From positions 1 through 52,568 of the forward strand of contig CAZZKG010000023.1 of NCBI GenBank assembly GCA_964654825.1: DNA of 52,568 bases, in the 5' to 3' direction. The notes beneath the pieces were generated by a model, which was not told the origin of the DNA, searched no databases, and saw nothing but the letters and a program-made list of their open reading frames with translations. This stretch comes from CAZZKG01 sp964654825 (GTDB lineage: Bacteria; Gemmatimonadota; CAZMKB01). A program made the position numbers and the translations under genes. Shown one piece after another: positions 49,391 through 52,568 of the stretch (position 1 is the stretch's first letter; the number at the start of each line of letters is the position of its first letter).

Positions 49391-51228
49391 GTGCGGCCGG
49401 GCAAGGTTGTTTCATCGAGCGGGTGGGAATCCCGCCCCGGTAAGGTCACCAACCGCCGGGTAGTGAGTCATTGGAGGGAAGGGAGTAATCCCCGACTTTA
49501 AGCGTATGACCACAAGCATGCAGGCTGTAAGCCGAGAGGTTGAAGGGATTGAGCCCCGAAATTTGTGAGAACCGGGAAGGGCGACGCCGTTGACCATGCG
49601 GAAGCCTATATGAGTAGATCCGATATGGCAGGATCTGGTCACTTCCCCGGGGTCGGAGACCATGGCATGCATGACATGGCGAGGAGACAGCAACCCGGGA
49701 GGCCCCATGTGTGCTTCTGTAGATGGGAGACAGTCCGATCAACCGAAAGAAGGGAGAGAGGACTGATCGTGCATGGGGAATCGGATCGCCTAATAGTACC
49801 GATGAAGGCGGGTAATGCCGCTGGAGGGAAGGAGGCGACACATGAACGAGCGACGTGAAGAAACACCGACCGCGCTCAGCAGCGGAGAGAAGGTGGCAAC
49901 GAAACTGCGTCGTATAGCCGAAAAAGCCCGCAGAGAACCGAAGTTCGTGTTCACCAGTCTGTTTCATCTGATGGACATGGAACTCTTGCGGGGATGTTTT
50001 GAGCGGCTGCGCCCGAATGCAGCTGCCGGCATCGACAGGGTGACCAAGGCCGAGTACGCCGAGAGTCTGGAAGCCAATCTGACCGAGTTGATGGAGCGGC
50101 TTCATCGCATGGGGTACCGGCCCCAGGCGGTCCGGCGGAGGTACATACCGAAGCCGGGAAGCACCAAACAAAGGCCATTAGGAATTCCGACTCTGGAGGA
50201 TAAGCTCGTACAAGCTGGGTTGGTTAGGATCATGGAGCAGATCTATGAACCGGACTTCATAGACGATTCCAATGGGTTCAGGCCAGGCCGCAGCTGTCAC
50301 GACGCCTTGCGTGCGTTGAGCCGGACGGTTGAGGACAGCAGCATCAACTGGATCGTGGAGGCGGACATCAAAGGCTTCTTTGACAACGTCGACCACGAGT
50401 GGATGATGAAGTTCCTCGGACACCGAATCGGTGACAAGCGAGTACTTCGGAAGGTAAAGAGGTTCCTCAAGGCCGGGATAGTAGAGGAAGGGAAGTTGTT
50501 GATGAGAGAGGAGGGTACACCGCAAGGTGGTGTGATCTCGCCGATGCTCGCCAACGTCTACCTTCACTACGTCCTGGACCTGTGGTTTAAGAGGCGCTTT
50601 CACAAAAGCTGTAGCGGGGTAGCTCGACTGATCCGGTACGCCGACGACTTTGTAGTTTGTTTTGAGAAGCAAGCAGAGGCGGAGCGTTTTCGGAGTGAGT
50701 TAGTTGAGCGGCTTGCCCAGTTTTCGCTGGAAGTGGAACCTTCGAAGACCAAAGTGCTGGAGTTTGGACCTCATGCGGCAGAGTACGCCCGGCAAAAAGG
50801 GAGGCGTAAGCCCGAGACATTTGATTTTCTGGGTTTTACCCATTACTGTAGCCGGTCGCAGAATGGAAAACGTTTTCGCATGAAGCGGGTCACATCACGG
50901 AAGAGATTCCGTACCAAACTGGCTGTCTTTAAGCATTGGCTGAAGGCAAACCGGTCGAGGAAGAGAACCCGTGAGCTGTGGGATGGTGCCTGCATGATGT
51001 TACGAGGGCATTATGCCTACTATGGAGTGACTGACAACTCCCAAGGAATGGAGCGGTTTGCCCACCAAGCGAAGAGGCTACTCTATAAGTGGCTCAATCG
51101 GCGAGGTGGGAACCGGTGTCTTACATGGGAGAAGATGCTTCTGATGGAAGAGCGTTTTCCGCTGCCGATACCGCGCATTACAGTCAACCTGTTCTGATCT
51201 GGTGAATGGTTATGTACGGCAGACATCG
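49391..51228 (+). mobile_element. Group II intron, 3' truncated before domain V
   Basis: The 5' end begins GTGCGGCCGG at 49391, the GUGYG start of a group II intron. The 450 bases before the protein show conserved intron RNA features, with blocks such as GGATCGCCTAATAGTACC and GAAGGCGGGTAATGCCGC just before the reverse transcriptase. After the protein stop (51197) only about 30 bases of intron-like sequence follow. I cannot find a domain V hairpin (AGC triad, GNRA loop, GUUC) or domain VI before a G-rich junction with an unrelated coding sequence. Splicing is therefore doubtful. Confidence 0.72.
49842..51197 (+). CDS. ltrA: Group II intron reverse transcriptase/maturase
   Basis: The 451 residues have the RT0-RT1 region with AAAGIDRVTKAEYAESLE, then RRRYIPKPGSTKQRPLGIPT, FIDDSNGFRPGRSCHDAL, the catalytic YADD at 266-269 in RYADDFVVCF, VEPSKTKVLEFG, and the maturase X domain from about 350. 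It stops at PRITVNLF with no HNH endonuclease domain, so target-primed insertion would need other priming. Start ATG 49842 has GGAGG six bases upstream; upstream codons to 49815 are part of the intron RNA. The protein itself looks intact. Confidence 0.9.
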   Translation: MNERREETPTALSSGEKVATKLRRIAEKARREPKFVFTSLFHLMDMELLRGCFERLRPNAAAGIDRVTKAEYAESLEANLTELMERLHRMGYRPQAVRRRYIPKPGSTKQRPLGIPTLEDKLVQAGLVRIMEQIYEPDFIDDSNGFRPGRSCHDALRALSRTVEDSSINWIVEADIKGFFDNVDHEWMMKFLGHRIGDKRVLRKVKRFLKAGIVEEGKLLMREEGTPQGGVISPMLANVYLHYVLDLWFKRRFHKSCSGVARLIRYADDFVVCFEKQAEAERFRSELVERLAQFSLEVEPSKTKVLEFGPHAAEYARQKGRRKPETFDFLGFTHYCSRSQNGKRFRMKRVTSRKRFRTKLAVFKHWLKANRSRKRTRELWDGACMMLRGHYAYYGVTDNSQGMERFAHQAKRLLYKWLNRRGGNRCLTWEKMLLMEERFPLPIPRITVNLF

Positions 51229-51927
51229 GTGGGGGGGGGAATCTTATGTACATACGGTCCACCCGCCATAATATCCAGAAACACTATTTCCGGTAACTCA
51301 GATGATGGGTATGGTGCTGGGATTTGGTGTTATAGTTCTTCTCCGTTGATTTCAAACTGCGTCCTCTGGGATAACTTACCACGGGAGATATATGGCGGGA
51401 GCCCTATAGTTACTTACTCTAACATCAAGGGAGGTTTTGCAGGTGAGGGCAATATCGACGCTGATCCAATGTTCGTGTTACCCGACAAACAGGACTATCG
51501 ACTTCTCTGGAAATCACCCTGCATCGACACAGGGCACCCTGACTCACTTGATGCTGATGGAACAAGAAGCGACATAGGTGTATATTTTTTCGATCAGGAT
51601 GACTACCTTACCATTTATTTGACACCGGATACGACAGCGGTCGCGCAAGGTGGTCAGTCGCGTGTTACCTACACCGCTATTAATCGCTGGAGTTGGCCAC
51701 AGACATTCTGGGTGTTGTCACAAGCCACACTTCCAAACGGTGCATCTGAATTTATCCTGGGGCCAGACAGATATATCTTACCGGCAATCCATACCGAGCA
51801 GGTTTATATACTCCATTACATCCAACCGAATGCTTCACCGGGTGTTTATGAGTACAAGTCTGTTTTAGCACTTCCTCCGTCATTAATCTTTGATGAGGAT
51901 TGGTTCCAATTCATCGTGGTTGAATGA
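51202..51927 (+). pseudogene. 3' part of a secreted beta-helix repeat gene
   Basis: From GGGILCTYGPPAIISRNTISGN (coding from about 51232) the frame shows right-handed parallel beta-helix rungs (NTISGN, GAGIWCYSSSPLISNCVLWDN, VTYSNIKGGFAGEGN, IDADPMF), then SPCIDTGHPDSLDADGTRSDIG, the usual end of such domains, and a C-terminal beta module from LTIYLTPD. The first 30 bases of the open frame are intron sequence, and the real N-terminal half of the gene is missing. No signal peptide or good ribosome binding site is present, so it is probably not translated as a functional protein. Confidence 0.75.
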
Positions 51928-52094
51928 TAACTTCACAAACCACACCGGCCACCTCTCAGGCCAGCTGGGCTGACAGCTGATAAGGATCAACATTCTGTGA
52001 AGGATTCTCACTTCTCGTGAGATGTCTAATACGAGAGACGGTTTAGATCGTTTGAAGTGCCACTAGCGCATCATCTTCAAACCGGGGGAGTATC

Positions 52095-52568
52095 ATGCGT
52101 ACGTTCATTCTTTTTTTGGTCCTTTCTTTCATCTCACCTGCCATTTCATTTTCCCAGATCAGCTTCGAGAGAAAATACGGCGGTGAACGGTGGGATGACG
52201 GGCACTCAGTCCAACAAACAACAGATGGAGGGTATGTCATAACGGGGTACACGGAATCCTTCGGTTCCGGATCCGGTGATGTTTATCTGATCAGGACGGA
52301 CTCATTGGGGGATACTCTCTGGACGAGGAGATATGGGGGTGAATTTAACGATAGAGGATGGGCAGTCCAGCAGACATCAGATGACGGTTTTGTCATTGCT
52401 GGAGATTGGAACTGTCCAGAATCTTTTATTTATCTAATCAAGACAGACTCGTCCGGAGATTCTCTCTGGACGAGATTATATACTGATACACTTGGTGCGG
52501 TCCGGTCAATCCTGCAGACGGCAGATGGAGGCTATGTTATAGCTGGAGTTACAAAGTCCTCCGGTACT
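52095..52568 (+). CDS. Secreted DGGYVIAG-repeat protein, 3' end cut by window
   Basis: The frame from ATG 52095 stays open to the last base (158 codons). It starts with a signal peptide (MRTFILFLVLSFISPAISFS) and has repeats of about 50 residues with TDGGYVITGYT, DVYLIRTDSLGDTLW and TRRYGGEFNDRGWAV, a pattern known from PQQ-like/delta-60 repeat proteins of Bacteroidetes-related bacteria. GGGGGAG lies about five bases before the ATG. A stem TCTCAC with GTGAGA at 52006-52022 is in the upstream gap and could end the previous transcript. Confidence 0.75.
   Translation, partial: MRTFILFLVLSFISPAISFSQISFERKYGGERWDDGHSVQQTTDGGYVITGYTESFGSGSGDVYLIRTDSLGDTLWTRRYGGEFNDRGWAVQQTSDDGFVIAGDWNCPESFIYLIKTDSSGDSLWTRLYTDTLGAVRSILQTADGGYVIAGVTKSSGT

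Noticed and set aside
1..52568. CRISPR array, prophage or integron
   Set aside because: No regularly spaced repeats, no phage structural genes and no integrase are seen.

Overview
The window carries a bacterial chromosome segment that begins inside the 3' end of tuf and runs through one uninterrupted S10-spc-alpha type ribosomal protein cluster (about 1-14.8 kb). A mixed block of housekeeping and secreted-protein genes follows (14.8-43.4 kb), and then an accessory region of exported proteins broken by a group II intron (43.4-52.6 kb). The host looks like an uncultured Gram-negative bacterium of the FCB type (Fibrobacteres-Chlorobi-Bacteroidetes and related candidate phyla). The reasons are a FlgD/type IX secretion-like C-terminal tail on a secreted metalloprotease (16.0-18.4 kb), a FadL/PorV-like barrel protein, several secreted beta-repeat proteins, and secY directly followed by map with no adk. 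The phylum is an inference; no rRNA or tRNA gene is visible.

Layout. 1-14802 (+): tuf(3' end)-rpsJ-rplC-rplD-rplW-rplB-rpsS-rplV-rpsC-rplP-rpmC-rpsQ-rplN-rplX-rplE-rpsN-rpsH-rplF-rplR-rpsE-rpmD-rplO-secY-map-infA-rpmJ-rpsM-rpsK-rpsD-rpoA-rplQ, with many short overlaps. 14.8-16.0 kb: an exported glycoside-hydrolase-like protein. 16.0-19.8 kb (-): a matrixin-like protease, a small exported protein and mazG. 19.8-20.4 kb: a non-coding stretch with three copies of a 25-bp imperfect palindrome around a foldable segment. 20.4-24.6 kb (+): alr, a DUF1844-like gene, a lipoprotein and an outer-membrane barrel. 24.7-28.1 kb (+): secD-secF-tatD from a good promoter, converging on ispG (-). 29.4-31.4 kb: obg-dprA. 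31.5-34.9 kb: hrcA-dnaJ-rsmE and a HIT protein. 35.0-41.5 kb: rpsU with its own promoter and terminator, then mutS2-dnaG-rpoD.

The most striking gene is at 41541-43142. It encodes an exported TPR protein with a TlpA/ResA-type thioredoxin domain, interrupted in frame by a single TGA exactly where the first cysteine of the CxxC motif belongs (T-U-P-S-C-R). A hairpin with a G-U-U apical loop starts 10 bases after the TGA, at the place and with the shape of a bacterial SECIS element. I read it as one 533-residue selenoprotein rather than two ORFs. A small CxxC/HxHxH protein converges on it.

The last 9 kb holds an FG-GAP repeat protein behind a perfect sigma-70 consensus promoter, a bacillopeptidase F-like subtilase whose oxyanion-hole asparagine is replaced, a GT39-like membrane protein fused to TPRs, and a group II intron. 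The intron's 3' end (domains V and VI) appears to be missing, because it runs straight into the 3' half of a beta-helix gene at a G tract. A DGGYVIAG-repeat protein is cut by the window end. The FG-GAP protein, the subtilase and the beta-helix fragment appear to share a C-terminal beta-sandwich module.
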